This document shows, in pieces, positions 21,374-32,880 of a stretch of DNA of 64,000 bases. The notes beneath the pieces were generated by a model. That model was not told the origin of the DNA. It made no database searches and saw only the letters and a list, made by a program, of their open reading frames with translations. Position numbers and translations under genes: made by a program. Origin of the DNA: Gigaspora margarita (taxonomy: Eukaryota; Glomeromycota; Glomeromycetes; Diversisporales; Gigasporaceae). The stretch covers positions 38,948 to 102,947 of the forward strand of contig WTPW01001119.1 in NCBI GenBank assembly GCA_009809945.1, in the 5' to 3' direction. The number at the start of each line of letters is the position of its first letter. The stretch's first letter is position 1.

Positions 21374-22850
21374 AGTATTCCGCACGGATCGGATTGGACG
21401 GATATTTTAAAAGATCCAGATCCGATCTGAAAATCAGATCAGATCCATGTATCAAATCCAAATTCGAAGTCAAAGATCCAGATCCGGATCCGGATCCGAT
21501 ATAGTTACACAACTAACACGATATAATTGGTTAATATTATGACCCATTTAAGATCTATTAGAACATTTATTAATTTAAAATCGGTGTTTGTAATTATTTT
21601 TATTAACTGTGAAATTAAAGAAATTAAATAATTTTACAAAATTACATCGTTACTACTATACAATCAATTCATCCACGTTATAAAGGTCATTAAAATTAGT
21701 ATAACAAATCAAACGATATTGCAGAATCGATTTTATTAATTTATTAATCTATTATGTTGTGCTAAACCCTCGAACCCTACAACGAACCATAATCCTACTC
21801 TAACCCTAACCACGAAACATAGTCACTTATCGTACCGCAATCCTCTTACTAATCTCTAACATATTGGCTCTAAACTAACCATCATTATATTACAAAGTTT
21901 ACCATAAAAAAACCCCAACTATTTGCTAAAAAAAAGTTAAACCCCTTTAATTTATGCTACCATTTCATCAAAACAACTACTCAGTTAATTACCAAATATT
22001 TCTATGCCCAAAAGCAAAAAAAAAAAATACACAAACATACCAGCTAAATGAAGCATAACCAGTATATGACGATTCCCAAGTAACGACACCAACGTACAAC
22101 GATTTTAAGTGATGAGACTAAAAACAAAGCACCTATCAAGCAACACCTACAGAGCAAAAAACTAAGTACACACACAAAAACATGAAGACAAATCATCCAT
22201 AAACGAAAACAAAGATACCGAAAATGACACCAAAAAAGGTTGACACTACCGCAATAAATGACGATATCGACAAACTAGCAAAAGAGAAACAAATTCTGGC
22301 CCACTAAAAGAGAATATACTGTAAATAAGAACACCAAAAGCACCAATAATGATGACACAGTAATGACCAAAAGGCACCGTTAACAATAGCAATCAGCGAA
22401 AGAACCAAAGCACCAACAAACAATGACATAACAGTACCAGAGAACAACGACCCAAAGGCAAGAAGACCAAAGTACCAACTCTAGTAAATAACGGCGTAAT
22501 GACACAACTGACAATTCCAAACGAAGACACCAAGAAACGACAATAAACGGCGGCACCAACGACGATACTAGAAAAGAAAATTAGAAAAAAAAATATAACT
22601 TATTATAATAAAAAAAAAAAAAAAAAACTTATCTGTCGATCTAGTGTAGCCATTACACAAGATCAGTTATATTAACCAATCAGAGTCTACAAAATACAAC
22701 CAATCAGCATGAACGGATCCAATAGATCCAAACAGATCTTTGGATCAGATCCTCTGGATCCGGCGGATCTTATAAATCATGGATCCGATTCGATCTGAAG
22801 CACCGGATCTGAATCGGATCCGGATCTCAGATCAGATCTTGCGGAACACT
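21374..22850. mobile_element. MULE-like non-autonomous element with GATC-rich termini
   Basis: AGTATTCCGCACGGATCGGA and, inverted, AGTGTTCCGCAAGATCTGAT are the ends. The exact 10-bp target duplication ACTACTAACT lies at 21,364-21,373 and 22,851-22,860. A 9-11-bp duplication suggests Mutator-type transposition. Both terminal 130 bp are saturated with GATC, GGATCC and AGATCT motifs, probably subterminal transposase-binding repeats. The interior (A/C-rich, repeats such as AACGACACCAA) has no convincing transposase frame. Confidence 0.75.
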
Positions 22851-22860
22851 ACTACTAACT

Positions 22861-23699
22861 ATCTATTCAATCTAACCCTAACCTAGACTACAAGAAAAGT
22901 CTACTGTCGCCATTTTATATATTAAACACTCGCCAAAGCCATGACTTACAAGACCTTGCTAGTTAGTTACATCAACATGACAATAGTAAATGGTGTTGGG
23001 CACAAGGAACCTAAAACACCACACTTTAACAGAATTGCATCAGCAAAAAAGATGAATGGAAGTAAAAAGCTACAAAATATGAATACCAACAGTGAATATA
23101 TCAGTAAATGCAAAGAAACCTATAAACAACAATGCCAATTAACCACAAGCAATAAAATATCAATAACAAAGATGCTACTAAACAATAACAAGTGATGAAA
23201 CCTACGAGCAATAGTACCTACAAATGACAAAACTTACAAGTAACAACGTATACAAGCAATTACACCTACGACGACAACACTTATGTCAGATGATAACACC
23301 TACGAATACGACTCCTACTACGACAAGCAAAAGTAAGATAAAAAGGTAGATTAATAAAAAAAACTTTCTGATATGTATATGAATCCATATTATGTAGCGC
23401 AAAGTTATAATTTTGATGGCCTAATCTAATAATTCTGATTGGTTTATTATAATTTGAGGGATCTACAAAAAAAGGTCCAATTCCACAAATCCGCACATAT
23501 GGAGCAAATGAAAAGTAAAACTGGTATATCAGTTTTAATTATTCTTTTTCTTGTTCATTTTTTTTGTTACTAATTTTTTTTACTTTTATAGCTTTGTTAC
23601 AGAATTGAGCTGAAAATGGAAATCTGAACAATCGAGAAACTGAAACTATATCAGCAAATTTATAATAGCATAATTTAACGTAAGATTTTACGAACTGTA
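22861..23699. other. Degenerate A/C-rich repeat region, no gene
   Basis: Frames at 22,941-23,195 (plus) and 23,281-23,496 (minus) read through ACAAGYAACAACR-type simple repeats and give low-complexity peptides, so I do not call them. 23,515-23,650 is a single unit of the array found at about 30,340-30,920. Confidence 0.45.
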
Positions 23700-24600
23700 A
23701 TATAAGCAAAATATTATATAATATATTTCAAAATATTTCGAAATATTTCGAAATATCAAATTTTCGAAATATTACAAAAGTAATTTCGAAATATTTCAAA
23801 ATATAGTACGAAATATTTTGAACCCTTTCAAAATATTTTAGGACTAGAAAACCAAGCTGGATCAGTAGATCTGTAACCTGGATCACGCATTAGACTAATT
23901 TTTCGAAATAGTTCAAAATAGTTTAATGATGTTCAAATTCTGTACTATAAGATCAGATTAGATCTTTTGTTTGTAATTAGATTTTCTATTTTGTTTTTTT
24001 CATATTTTTGTTTTCATTTTTTGTTTTTGTTTATTTTTTTTGTTTTTGTTTGTTTTTTTCATTTTTGTTTTATTTATTTATTTTTTAATTTTTTTATTTT
24101 ATTTTTATTTTGCCACTTTACAAGAAAAACAACCAACTTTTTGAAACCTTGCACATATCAACTACAACTTTCGACACTTTTAAAAACACATTTCTAGCAA
24201 TTTCTAAATTTTTAAAAATGCTTCTTTAAAGAAATGGGCACAAGTTTTTTTAAGTTTTTGCAAGTTTTTGCAAGTTCTTGCAAGATTTCGCTTTATTTAT
24301 TTTTTCGTTTTGTGTTTTTTGCTTTTGTTTTTTTGGTTTATTTTTAAAAATTTTTTATTAATTTCTTTTATTTCGGCACTTTGTGAAAAAACAAACAATT
24401 TTCAAAACATTGCGCATACCAACTATGACTTTCAACACTTTCAAGAATACACCCCCAGCAATTTATAAATTTTCAAGAATGCTTCTTTAGAGAAATGGAC
24501 AAAAGTTTTTGCAATTTGTTGCAAGTTTTTGCAAGTTCTTGCAAGGTTTCACTTCATTTATTTTTTTGTTTCGTGTTTTTTGTTTTGTTTTTTTGGTTTA
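23700..24600. repeat. Left arm of a large inverted structure; contains a tandem array of about 250-bp units
   Basis: The arm begins with GAAATATTTCGAAATATTTC motifs, passes AAGATCAGATTAGATCTT, then enters repeated units with GCAAGTTTTTGCAAGTTCTT, TTTCTAAATTTT, AGAATGCTTCTTTA and a T/G-rich stretch. The same items occur in reverse orientation and reverse order at 28,600-29,390. Confidence 0.6.
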
Positions 24601-24796
24601 TTCCCTTCCTCTTAGCTAGAGTAGTAGCTGTCTTTTGTTGTGCAAAGCCCTTCCAGGGCTTTAGCCCTGGCTTTAGATAAGCCTGCTTTAGCTCCTACCC
24701 TTATTTTACCTTTGCTTATGAATCCAAGGAGTTGAGCCACTTGGTTATTGAATACCCAATAGTTAAAGATAGGTTAGAACAATTAATAACTAGAGC

Positions 24797-25076
24797 CAGT
24801 GTTGTCACGGGACAGCTTTGGACAATGATTTGAACAATTTTGAACAATTTTGAACAATTAAATAAAGTAAAATTACTTAAAATTTTATTAAGATAACCTA
24901 TTTTAATTTTAACTGGAATGTGTTTAGCACCTAAAAAAATATATAGTTATATATTTTTTAAACAGATTTATTAATTATTAAAGCCTGGACAAGCTTTGGA
25001 CAATCTTGGACGTTTGGACAATTTTGGATGTGGACAAGCCAAAAAAGGCTGTGGACAGCCAAAACATACAACACTG
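24797..25076. mobile_element. hAT-type MITE, copy 3 (intact length, 280 bp)
   Basis: CAGTGTTGTCACGGGACAGC at the left and ..CATACAACACTG at the right. The exact 8-bp target duplication ACTAGAGC lies at 24,789-24,796 and 25,077-25,084. This is the only uninterrupted copy and sets the family length. Frames inside are not genes. Confidence 0.9.
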
Positions 25077-25599
25077 ACTAGAGCTGTACATTGGGTAGCA
25101 GGGGATTGAAACAATTTCAATAAGAAAAAAAGGCAATCCCAAAAGGGAATTTTGGATAACAGGGGGTTCACCATCTCTTAATAATAAATGAATATAAAAA
25201 GGAATACCCATACGATATCAACGAAATCACCATTGCTTTTCCTTTTGGGAAAAGNGTGNACTATATCTTATAGCAGCCNGCCTTAATTAANNTATAGTCT
25301 CTGAGGATTCNTTACANACTGGTTTAAGGGTAACCTGCGGGTTGTCCAACTCTAATCTTTAGCCTTTTTAAGCTTACCCTAGCTAAAGAAGTCAGGAGAT
25401 TCCTGCATATAGTTAATTTGAATTCAAGCTCTTAGGAGTGAGCTAGAACGGCATTTAAGTTTGCTAGTAAAATATAGCTCCTTTATAACCAATGTGATGG
25501 TGGTTTGTCAAATGATAGTTCATTAACCGAAATAAAGCAACAGTAAGGAAGATAGAAACAATTATTACATGCGCGCCGTGAAAGCCAGTAGAAAAGAAG

Positions 25600-26170
25600 A
25601 AGCATGTTTTTAAAATTTTTTTTATAAATTTATTTTATTTTGCCACTTTGTGAAAAAAACAAACAACTTTTTAAAACTTTTCACATGCCAACTATAACTT
25701 TTGATACTTTTAAGAACACACCTTTAGCAATTTCTAAATTTTCAAGAATGCTTCTTTAGAAAAATAGGCACAAGTTTTCACAAGTTTTCACAAATATTTG
25801 CAAGTTTTGCAAGTTCTTACAAGGTTTTGCTTCATTTATTTTTTCATTATTTTGGCACTTTGTGAGAAAAACAAAACTTTTTAAAACATTGCGTATATCA
25901 ACTACGACTTTCAATACTTTTAAAAACTTCCCTAGCAATTTTTAAATTTTTAAAAATGCTTTTTTAGAAAAATGTGCACAAGTTTTTGCAAGTTTTTGTA
26001 AGGTTTTGCTTTATTTATTTTTCATTTTGTGTTTTTTGTTTTTGTTTTTTTTTTGGTTTATTTTTAAAATTTTTTTATTAATTTATTTATTTTAGCACTT
26101 TGCGAGAAACTAACAACTTTTCGAAACCTTGCACATGTCAACTGTGACTTCTGATACTTTCAAGAACGAT
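25600..26170. repeat. Continuation of the ~250-bp tandem array
   Basis: About two units like those in 23,960-24,600 (TGCCACTTTGTGAAAAAAAC, AGCAATTTCTAAATTTT, CAAGTTTTTGCAAGTTTTTG). The intervening 24,600-25,590 is a different sequence containing the hAT MITE and a few N bases. Confidence 0.6.
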
Positions 26171-26369
26171 AGAAAACAAAGAAGCAAAGATAATAGCTAA
26201 CTGTAGAATGAGTGAAAATAAGTATGTAGAGTTAGTTTTTTGTATAGTAATAGAATTAGATATGATGAAGTATGAAAGTAGTTTAAAATATTTGTAAAAT
26301 GTAAAAATAATACGTAATATATAATAAAGTATGTATTAATTAAAAATGTATACATTGAAAAAAATACAA

Positions 26370-27120
26370 CAACTCTTCCCAACGATCACTTGTACCAAAA
26401 TTCTAAGCAAACATAAAACAAAAAATTTCTTTTAGTAATAGACGAAGCAACTTCATACATCGGTTCATATAAAGGTCAACACTATTAAGTGGGACTCCTT
26501 TATATATTCGGCAAGCAAGCCAGAAGCGTCAGTTGTGCAAGATAACTAGCAGGGCGCTCTTGGTACAAGAAATTCTAGTAGAGGTTGGACCTTCTGTCGA
26601 CGAAGATACCTTGGTTGGCTAGGTGGTGAACTAAAAGAAAATGAGTTTTTTAATACCCTCTTTAAGGTTTTTTGATATAAGTCCAAGAGAAAATTTTACG
26701 AACTCCTTCTACCATATTCTCGCTGAGCTTTTTTCGACTAGAATTTTGGCAAAAATGTGGGAAATTCAGCGTACCCCTCCAAAAGATTGACATTGTTGTT
26801 CCTATTCTAATTAGGAAGAAGGCACGTGAAGTAGTAAACAGAAATAATGTGTAATGAAGTTGCAATGCATAGAAGTTGGTTGATCGGAGAAAATAAATTC
26901 TAGAACTTTCTTTTATGTATTATAATACTAGGTGAGGCGATTCCTTGTGCAGTATTATATAATTTTTATCGTTTAGTGTTTAGACGTATTAACACCTTCA
27001 TTTTCTATTTTTTCATGACTTTATTTCTGTTCTTCTCTTTTGTGTATGTCTTTTCTTTTTTTTATTTTGGGTTTGTTTGTAGGATTTCATTTAGTTGTAT
27101 TTTCCTCCTTTACTTTTTTC
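26370..27120 (+). mobile_element. Non-LTR retroposon family 2, copy C (plus orientation)
   Basis: CCCAACGATCACTTGTACCA at the start and GCAAGCAAGCCAGAAGCGTC, CAGTTGTGCAAGATAACTAG and TGGTACAAGAAATTCTAGTA inside are the reverse complement of copy A motifs at 9.5-10.5 kb. The 3' boundary is uncertain (T/C-rich up to about 27,120). No TSD found. Confidence 0.6.
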
Positions 27121-27147
27121 CTTTTTTTTATTCATCTTTATGAGTAG

Positions 27148-27321
27148 CTCAGAGATGAAGTTTTTGAAGGAATGGTCTATGAAGAGGTAGCTGAGAACCT
27201 GGATATGTTCTCAAAAAAATATATGAGTAATGACATTTATGGCTTGAAGACTAACAAATATCAGTGCAACAACCATACCTGGGCACTAGTGGAGTTGTCA
27301 GGTATTAGCCTAATGTTATAG
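27148..27321 (+). pseudogene. Coding-like remnant, unknown product
   Basis: After an in-frame TAG, 57 codons stay open to TAG at 27,319-27,321 and read LRDEVFEGMVYEEVAENLDM followed by FSKKYMSNDIYGLKTNKYQC and NNHTWALVELSG. Composition is protein-like and unlike the flanking repeats. I recognise no domain. It could be a captured exon or the tail of a degraded transposase. Confidence 0.25.
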
Positions 27322-27646
27322 TTAGAAATAGTTTGTTTTGTATTTGTATATAAAATAAATTCTAATAAATTAGCGCAAGGTTATTTGTATGGGGATTACT
27401 ATTGATTTTTATCAGTTATTGACTAGTAATCGATTAGTGATTAAGTTAGTAATCGATAATAATCAGTAATAATCGATAGTAATCAGATTAAAATCACAAA
27501 TAATAATTCAATCAATACTATTATACTTTATACTTATTTTTAAACGTTTTATAGGTTTTCGCATATTTTCACAAAGTTTCACATTTTAATATAAAATTTT
27601 ATATTTTTTTATTTATTATTATTATTATATATTATATTTTAAATTA

Positions 27647-27877
27647 AGGGTGTTATTTTATGGAGACATGTCTCCATGGAGACCCTTTATATGAATAGCC
27701 AATCAAAATTAAGCATGTGACTAGATAATATGTTGTTTATTATTGGCCGATTAAAATTTTCTACAAACTTTCTAACTTTTATAATACAAAAACACAAATG
27801 AAAATTTTCTAACCCTAAATATGATTGGCTGCTATATGTAAAGTCCCATGGAGACATGTCTCCACATATAATTTTCT
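27647..27877. mobile_element. 8-bp-TSD MITE (AGGGTGTTATTTT family), copy 1
   Basis: AGGGTGTTATTTTATGGAGA at the left and, inverted, AGAAAATTATATGTGGAGAC at the right, both followed by the palindrome GGAGACATGTCTCC. The target duplication TTAAATTA is exact at 27,639-27,646 and 27,878-27,885. 231 bp, non-coding. Confidence 0.85.
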
Positions 27878-28599
27878 TTAAATTAAATATATTTTATTTA
27901 TTATATATTATTATACATTCTTTACAACAAAAAAAAAATAAAACTGAAACTGAAAAAAAAACAAAAACAAAAATAAAAATAATTTAAACTACTTTCACAC
28001 TTTATCGCATAATATTAGCTCTATATACTTATTTTTCTTACCCTACAGTTAGCTATTATTTCTCTTCTTTGTTTTAACTATTATATTCGCTTATATTCGC
28101 TACTTTCTAAAAATAGTAGAGAAGTAAAAAAATAACAAAAAAAATGAAAACAAAAAAATAGTAATATTGTAAACTACTTTCACTCTTCGTCGTATAATAC
28201 TAGCCCTATAGACTTATATTCGCTTCTATTCGCTTATATTCGCTATGTCCTAAAAAGTGTAGAGAAGTAAAAAAATAACAAAAAAAAAATGAAAACAAAA
28301 AATAGTAATAATTTAAACTACTTTTGCACTTCGTCGCATAATACCAGATACACTTATTTTCTTTACTCTCAGTTAGCTATTATTTCTCTTCGCTCATATT
28401 CGCTACTTTTGAAAGATAGTAGAAAAGTAAAAAAAAAACTATTTCTCAGAAGCGTAGGAGTTTTTGAAATTGTCAGAGAATCTAGTAGGTTCTTGCAAAG
28501 TGGCAGAGAAGTTAGAGTTGGTGTTTTTGTAAAGTGCCAGAAAGTCAGGTTGCTTCTTGCAAAGTTCCGAAGAAAGTCAGGAATAAATAAAGTAAAAAA

Positions 28600-29390
28600 A
28601 TAAGTAAAAAAAAAAAAAACAACTGAAAAACAAAATATGCTAGCAAACTTAATAAAAAAAAATAAACGAAGCCCCAAATCTTTATTTTTCTGAAGTAAGA
28701 GTTCAAATTTAGAAATTGTCGAAACCTAGTTGTGTTTTGTAAAGTGCTAGGTTAACTTGCAAATACTTGCGAATACTTGCGCCTAACTAAATTATTCTCT
28801 AAAGAAGCATGTTCTTACAAAGTACTGAAATAAAAAAAATTTAAAAAAAAAAAAACAAAAACAAAAAGTATCAATTGAGAAAATATATAAGCAAAAACTT
28901 GCAAAAACTTGCACCTAACTAAATCATTTCTCTAAAGAAGCGTTCTTGAAGATTTAGAAGAGTTCTTGCAAAGTATTAGAAGTTTGAGTTGGCTTGTGAA
29001 GTCATATTGGTGTACTTGCATAGTGCTGAAAAGTTGTTAGTTTTCTTGCAAAGGGCTGGTGTTCTTGTAAAATGCCAAATAAAATGAAAAAAATTAAAAA
29101 ATAAAAAAAAAAAAAAACAAAAACAAAAAAAACAAACCGAAAATAAAAAAAACAAAACAAACCGAAAAAAAAACAATGTAGAAGATCTAATTTATAAACA
29201 AAAGATCTAATCTGATCATGTAATACAAAATTTTATCAATACATCATACAAAATTTCAAAAAGTTTCGCAAATATAGTCCAATGCGCGCTTGGTATAATG
29301 CAGGTTACAGATCACTTGGTTTCACAGTTCTAAAATATTTTTGAAATATTCTGAACCATTTCGAAACTACTACTGTAATTTAAAAATAAA
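28600..29390. repeat. Right arm of the large inverted structure
   Basis: Reverse-orientation units (CTAAAGAAGC, CAAAAACTTGCAAAAACTTGC, TTGCAAAGTATTAGAAG, A-rich runs) are followed by AAAGATCTAATCTGATCATG and then GAAATATTCTGAACCATTTC. These mirror 23,700-24,600. Arms are diverged and diagnostic motifs are in mirrored order. Confidence 0.6.
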
Positions 29391-29617
29391 AAACAAAATA
29401 TGATAGGTGGCGCTTCGCGCCATAATGAATACGATAACTATCGATTAGCAAATGTATAACGATTTATATTTTAATTACGATATTTATCGATTATAGATAT
29501 ATATCGATTTATAACAAGTTAATCGATATATAATATTTAATTTTAATCGATATAAAATGATTATGTGTTATATATCGATATATAGCTACTTAAAATATTT
29601 CGTGATGTATTTAATAA

Positions 29618-29849
29618 AGGGTGTTATTTTATGGAAACATGTCTCCATAGAGACCCTTTATATGAATAGCCAATCAAAGTTAAGCATGTGACTAGATAAT
29701 ATGTTGCTTATTATTGGCCAATTAAAATTTCCTACAAACTTTCTAACTTTTATAATACAAAAACACAAATAAAAATTTCCTAATCCTAAATAAGATTGGC
29801 TGTTATATGTAGAATCGCCATGGAGATATGTCTCCACATACAATTTTCT
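29618..29849. mobile_element. 8-bp-TSD MITE (AGGGTGTTATTTT family), copy 2
   Basis: Same family and orientation as 27,647-27,877, 232 bp. The exact target duplication TTTAATAA lies at 29,610-29,617 and 29,850-29,857. Confidence 0.85.
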
Positions 29850-30339
29850 TTTAATAAATATAAAATATAATGTATAATAATAATAAATAAATAAATATAA
29901 AATTTTATATTAAATTGCAAAACCATGCAAAATATTGCAAAACTGTGCGAAATATTGCGAAAACCTGTAAAAAGCATAATTATGTGAATATATATATCGT
30001 TTATTTATTTTTTAAAAAATTTTGAAAATTTGCGAAAATTTTCAAAATATTGCAAAACAATGTGAAAATATCAAAATATTACCTCCTGTATGCATTAGTT
30101 TATTGATCTGCATGAGTATGCGACCCTGTAGAGAAGGTAATTTGCATTTTTTTATTTGATCTATTTTGCAATATTTCGCAATATATTTCAAAACATTTCA
30201 AAATAAATACTATAATATTACCGTAATATAATGTAATATTTATGTAATAAACCATATCAAACATAAGATTTTCGTTATATTATGGGCCATAATATCTTAT
30301 ATAAAATTACATATATATATTTACTGATGTAGTATATAA

Positions 30340-30920
30340 TAAAATAAGTACCAATTTCACCTATTTTTATTTTGTCTGTTACTTTTTTTTCTCTTTGCTA
30401 ACTTTTTTTCTTTTTGTAGCTTTTTGTTATGATGAAACATAAAATTGAACTAGAAGCAGAGATCTGAAGCAGGTAGGAAAGTAAAACTAGTATAATAAGA
30501 TATATACCAGTTTCAATTATTTTTTTTTTATTAGATTTTTTTTTTGCTCACTAACTCTTTTCTTTTTTTTGCAGCTTTTTGTTGCCGTAAAACGCAAAAT
30601 TAAACTAAAAATAGAAATTTTAAAGTGGATAAAAAAATAAAGCTATTATATAGTAAAATAATACCAGTTTCAATTATTCTTGTTAGTTTTTTTTTACTTT
30701 ACTAATTCTTTTTTCTTTTGCAGTGAAACATGCAATTAATCGAGAATGGAGATCTGAACTATAAAATATAAAATTAAGCCAAGAATAGAAATCTGAACCA
30801 GAAGTGAAGCTAAAACTAGTATATAAGTACCAGTTTCAATTTTTCTTTTAATGTTTGCTTATTTTTTTTACTAATTCTTTTTTTGTAACTTTATCATTAA
30901 GAAAATGTGAAAATATATCT
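30340..30920. repeat. Tandem array of about 130-150-bp units
   Basis: The unit is roughly ACCAGTTTCAATTATTCTT, a T-rich stretch with TTTACTAATTC, GCAGCTTTTTGTT, then AAATTGAACTAGAA…GAGATCTGAA. About four units are present. Single units occur at 18,656-18,800 and 23,515-23,650. Confidence 0.65.
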
Positions 30921-31950
30921 TTTTTAATTTTTTTTTATGTTTGCAAAATGTTAAAGTTGATGAAAAAAACGAGCTATATAGTCATAATACAGTAATATAG
31001 TAATTATGTTATAAAAAAATCACAGGTGCAAGAATATGTAATAAATTAAATTTTTCAAATAAAATAAAGTTTTAATCAATTATTTTTATTATTTATATAA
31101 TGATAATAATTATGATATTAAAATTTCATAATAAATAAAAATAGTTACAAAGTTATTTACAAATCTGAATTAAATTATATAGTACAAACCCAAATTAAAT
31201 ACATATTTTAAAATCTATACTAAATTTATATTGCGAAACCCAAGTCACAAAATCTAAGCTATATATACTAGTGATTGAACCAGTTGGCCTATAATTGAGT
31301 AACTAACCCGAACCAAAAGAAATACAGTTAACTAATTAAATAAAATGCTTAATCAGGTAATTCAGCATAATTGATTGATAGTCAGTTAACCAATTACAAA
31401 AATAGTAAGAACAGTTTTTTCTTTACATTTGTAGATCTAGCTAATGTTTTAACCCAGATTGGGTAAGCCATACAGGTCGCAGGTTAGAAATTAATATAAC
31501 CCAGATCAAACGGGTTAGGATTAGGAATAGTAATGCATCTGCCAAATTTACTATTGAAGAGTTTGTATTTTTATTGTCTAATAATTTTGGATTTGCTATA
31601 TTGAGCTAAAGCAATTTTTGACGATTGTTATATTTAAAATTTTAAGTTATAATAAATTTTTGCATTTGCCGAAATTAAATCAACTTATATATATTATTGA
31701 TAGACCAGTTATTTAAATATTGAATGCTATAAAAATTATAATCTGGTTAATTTGGTTAAACCAGTTGATCCAGACAACTCAGGTTAACCAGTAATTTGAT
31801 TAGAAATTCTGACCTAGTTGATTCAGATAATTCGAATAATGCAGGTCAACTGAGTTAACCAAATAGTTCTGATTAATTTGATTGAAATAGGATAGAACTG
31901 GTTTGGGTAACTGATTAATAATTTTGTTTCTGGTTCAAATTACTAATATA
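30921..31950. other. No gene seen; loose short repeats
   Basis: AT-rich DNA with repeated AAACCCAAGCTAAATAT motifs (31,180-31,280, resuming at 32,280-32,440 beyond the inserted element) and repeated GGTTAACCAGTTRATCCAG motifs (31,300-31,920). Confidence 0.4.
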
Positions 31951-31952
31951 TA

Positions 31953-32270
31953 CCGTATATTCCTGAAAATAAGCTACCTTTTTTGGGCCAAAAAATTATA
32001 CAAAAAAACGGGGGATAGCTTATTTTTAGCGTATAGATATTTTTGAAAAAATTGAAAAGTGTACTAATAAAAAGTTGTCCAAATGCCACCAACTTTTTAT
32101 TGTAGGTGTATTTTGATGCGCTAAACAACTTTACTTAATCGAACTTTTGAAGTTTACTTAGTATAAAAAAAGTTTTATATGTAATAACTGCTAACGCGTT
32201 TTTTGAGATTTTTTAAAAAAAACAGGGGGGTAGCTTATTTTCGAAGTAGCTTATTTTTGGAAATATACAG
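31953..32270. mobile_element. AAGCTACC-family TA-target element
   Basis: CCGTATATTCCTGAAAATAA on the left and, inverted, CTGTATATTTCCAAAAATAA on the right, each leading into AAGCTACC-type motifs. TA flanks at 31,951-31,952 and 32,271-32,272. 318 bp. It lies in the right part of the 14.7-kb element. Confidence 0.8.
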
Positions 32271-32880
32271 TACTGTGAAACTCATACTAAATATATATCA
32301 CAAAACCCAAGCTAAATACCAAAATACTAATACTAAATATATGTCAAAATATATTGCAAAACCCAAATTAAATATATATAGTAAGATCTAAACAATACTA
32401 AATATATGTTGCAAGATCTAAACAAAGCTAAGATCTAAACAAACTAAAAAGTTAAACTTTGTGAAGTTTAAATTTTTAAAAAATTGAAAAAAAGGTTTAA
32501 TTTAAAATTTGCTTCTCTTCCTTTTTATTAAATTTGATTCTTTCTAAAAAAAACTCATGTGTTTTGAGATAGACTTATAAGTTTTATTATATTCTCTAGA
32601 AGAGACAACAAATTTGACATGTGATTTTGGGATATATATTTTATTTACACCCAATCAACATGTGACTTTTTGCAGATTATTGAATATTTTGAGAACTAAA
32701 TTAAGGTTCAATTCTATAAATTAACCGATATGAATATGTTTCTTATAATTTCGTCTATTCAAAAAAAGTATCAATTAATTTTGTCTTTTAAGTAAAATAG
32801 GTCAAAAACAATTTTGTCTTCAAATTTTAATTTTGGGTTTTAAAACCCAAAATATTTTTGTTCTTATATATAATTATAAC

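Larger units (their letters stand above)
18128..32872. mobile_element. 14.7-kb hAT-like element defined by its two ends
   Basis: The first 100 bp (18,128-18,227, starting TAGTAATGCTACCAAAATTG) and the last 139 bp (32,734-32,872, ending TTCTTATATATA) correspond, without gaps, to the left 100 and right 139 bp of the 239-bp element at 38,755-38,993. Flanking 8-mers are ATCATAAC (18,120-18,127) and ATTATAAC (32,873-32,880), one transition apart. Both fit the hAT preference nTnnnnAn, as does the small copy's CTTCCAAC. No transposase frame is visible. The interior holds nested MITEs, a MULE-like element, retroposon pieces and a large inverted structure, so part of the length is later growth. TIR symmetry between the two ends is weak, which is atypical. 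Confidence 0.7.

Noticed and set aside
22941..23195. 84-codon frame
   Set aside because: Low-complexity translation of degenerate ACAAGTAACAAC repeats with no conserved features.
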